Positions 6,387 to 7,058 of a stretch of 7,058 nt of DNA are shown here, piece by piece. Position numbers and translations under genes: made by a program. The number at the start of each line of letters is the position of its first letter. Position 1 is the first letter of the stretch. Origin of the DNA: Clostridiaceae bacterium (GTDB lineage Bacteria > Bacillota > Clostridia > Saccharofermentanales > UBA5734); NCBI GenBank assembly GCA_012511525.1, contig JAAZFW010000178.1, forward strand, positions 1 to 7,058. The letters run 5' to 3'. A model generated the notes under the pieces. The model was not told the DNA's origin. It saw only the letters and a list, made by a program, of their open reading frames with translations, and did no database searches.

Positions 6387-7058
6387 TCAATAGCGGACAG
6401 CCGGGTCGAGCGCGACCGGCCGCGCGCAAGGATAGCTAAGCGCGATATGAGCTCCGGTATCCGAGGCGGTGTGGAAGCCGTGCATCACTTCCAGGACATG
6501 CAGGGCCAGCGCCCCGGACGCCCGGTGGTCCGATTTGCCTTCGCGCCAGGCGCGCGCCAGGTCAGCAATGCCCAGGCCGCGGCTGTTTTCTGCATACGGA
6601 CGGCTGATCTCGACAGGTTTAAACTCTTTTTCACCCGCCATGCGCAGCCGAACCGGGCCGCCGAACGAATTGGGGTCGGGTACCGACAATGTCCCCAGGC
6701 TGCCGTAGATCTCGATACGCGGCAGCTCTGCTCCCCAGACGTCGAAGCTGGTCAGGATCATGCCGATAGCGCCGGACGCGAAGTCGAGCAGGCCGGCGAC
6801 ATGGGTCGGCACCTCGACATCGATCACCTGCCCGTTCTTCTTCTGGCTGGTGATCGTGCGCTGCGCAAACGACATCGCCGTGCTGCCAGTCAGCCGGCGC
6901 ACCGGCCCCAGAAGGGCGATCAGGGCGGTCAAGTAGTACGGCCCCATGTCGAACATCGGTCCGCCCCCGACCTTGTAGTAGAACTCGGGATCGGGATGCC
7001 AGCTCTCGTGGCCGTGGCAGGTCATGAAGGCCGTCGCGCCGATCGGCCGGCCGATCAC
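6387..7058 (-). CDS. Gfo/Idh/MocA-type oxidoreductase, C-terminal part, start beyond the right edge
   Basis: The frame is open to the window edge, giving 223 codons plus stop. The GTG at 7056-7058 is an internal Val: the segment opens with VIGRPIGA, which in this family follows the Rossmann domain at about residue 130-150. The nucleotide-binding domain is therefore outside the window. The visible part is the C-terminal domain, with HPDPEFYY (21-28), GGGPMFDMGPYY (31-42), a THVAGLLDFASGAIG sheet region and the ending AYENSRG-like segment through LHVLEVMHGFH (about 188-198). In the catalytic signature Asp37 is kept, but the position of the usual His is Tyr41. I recall the GGGPMFDMGPYY form from a recognised subgroup in Paenibacillus-like genomes, so it is probably functional. 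Its stop codon is one base from that of the convergent regulator. Whether it shares a transcript with other sugar genes depends on sequence to the right. Confidence 0.88.
   Translation of the reverse strand: MIGRPIGATAFMTCHGHESWHPDPEFYYKVGGGPMFDMGPYYLTALIALLGPVRRLTGSTAMSFAQRTITSQKKNGQVIDVEVPTHVAGLLDFASGAIGMILTSFDVWGAELPRIEIYGSLGTLSVPDPNSFGGPVRLRMAGEKEFKPVEISRPYAENSRGLGIADLARAWREGKSDHRASGALALHVLEVMHGFHTASDTGAHIALSYPCARPVALDPAVRY

Noticed and set aside
6401..6419. CCGGGTCG...CGACCGG hairpin just past the regulator stop as a terminator
   Set aside because: The stem has a bulge, no T-run follows, and it lies inside the coding sequence of the convergent oxidoreductase.

Overview
The window is GC-rich (about 60% by eye) and reads as bacterial chromosome. 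Strong AGGAGG-type ribosome sites, a cupin/AraC regulator, and Gfo/Idh/MocA and TIM-barrel proteins that resemble those of Bacillota (Clostridia or Paenibacillus-like lineages) suggest a GC-rich Bacillota. This is inference from protein style; another GC-rich sugar-degrading phylum is possible. I see no tRNA, rRNA, CRISPR array, insertion sequence or phage gene.

Layout. Bases 1-1286 (+) hold enolase without its first few codons, ending at a strong hairpin terminator (about 1309-1339) that also serves the convergent gene. Bases 1362-2348 (-) hold a Gfo/Idh/MocA-type oxidoreductase with its own promoter. Bases 2507-5326 (-) form a tight three-gene operon. In transcription order it is a 254-aa sugar-isomerase-like TIM barrel, a 361-aa canonical Gfo/Idh/MocA oxidoreductase, and a 307-aa TIM barrel of the D-tagatose epimerase/hydroxypyruvate isomerase type. 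Gaps are 18 and 27 nt, each with a good ribosome site, and the operon ends at a hairpin plus T-run (2451-2484). Bases 5483-6385 (+) hold a divergent AraC-family regulator. Bases 6387-7058 (-) hold the C-terminal two thirds of a third Gfo/Idh/MocA protein that enters from the right edge; its stop lies one base from the regulator's stop.

How they fit together. Apart from enolase, all structural genes belong to two superfamilies that cooperate in oxidation-based sugar chemistry: NAD(P)-dependent oxidation or reduction of a sugar or cyclitol hydroxyl, then isomerisation, elimination or hydration of the keto-sugar by a metal-dependent TIM barrel. The same pairing occurs in inositol catabolism (IolG with IolE/IolI), in levoglucosan degradation and in 3-keto-glycoside cleavage. 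The substrate cannot be read from the sequence. The AraC regulator probably senses the sugar or a product and controls the divergent operon. The 156-bp region between them carries a 10-bp inverted repeat with one arm near each gene, plus a separate hairpin in the operon leader. These two elements are the least expected structures in the window.
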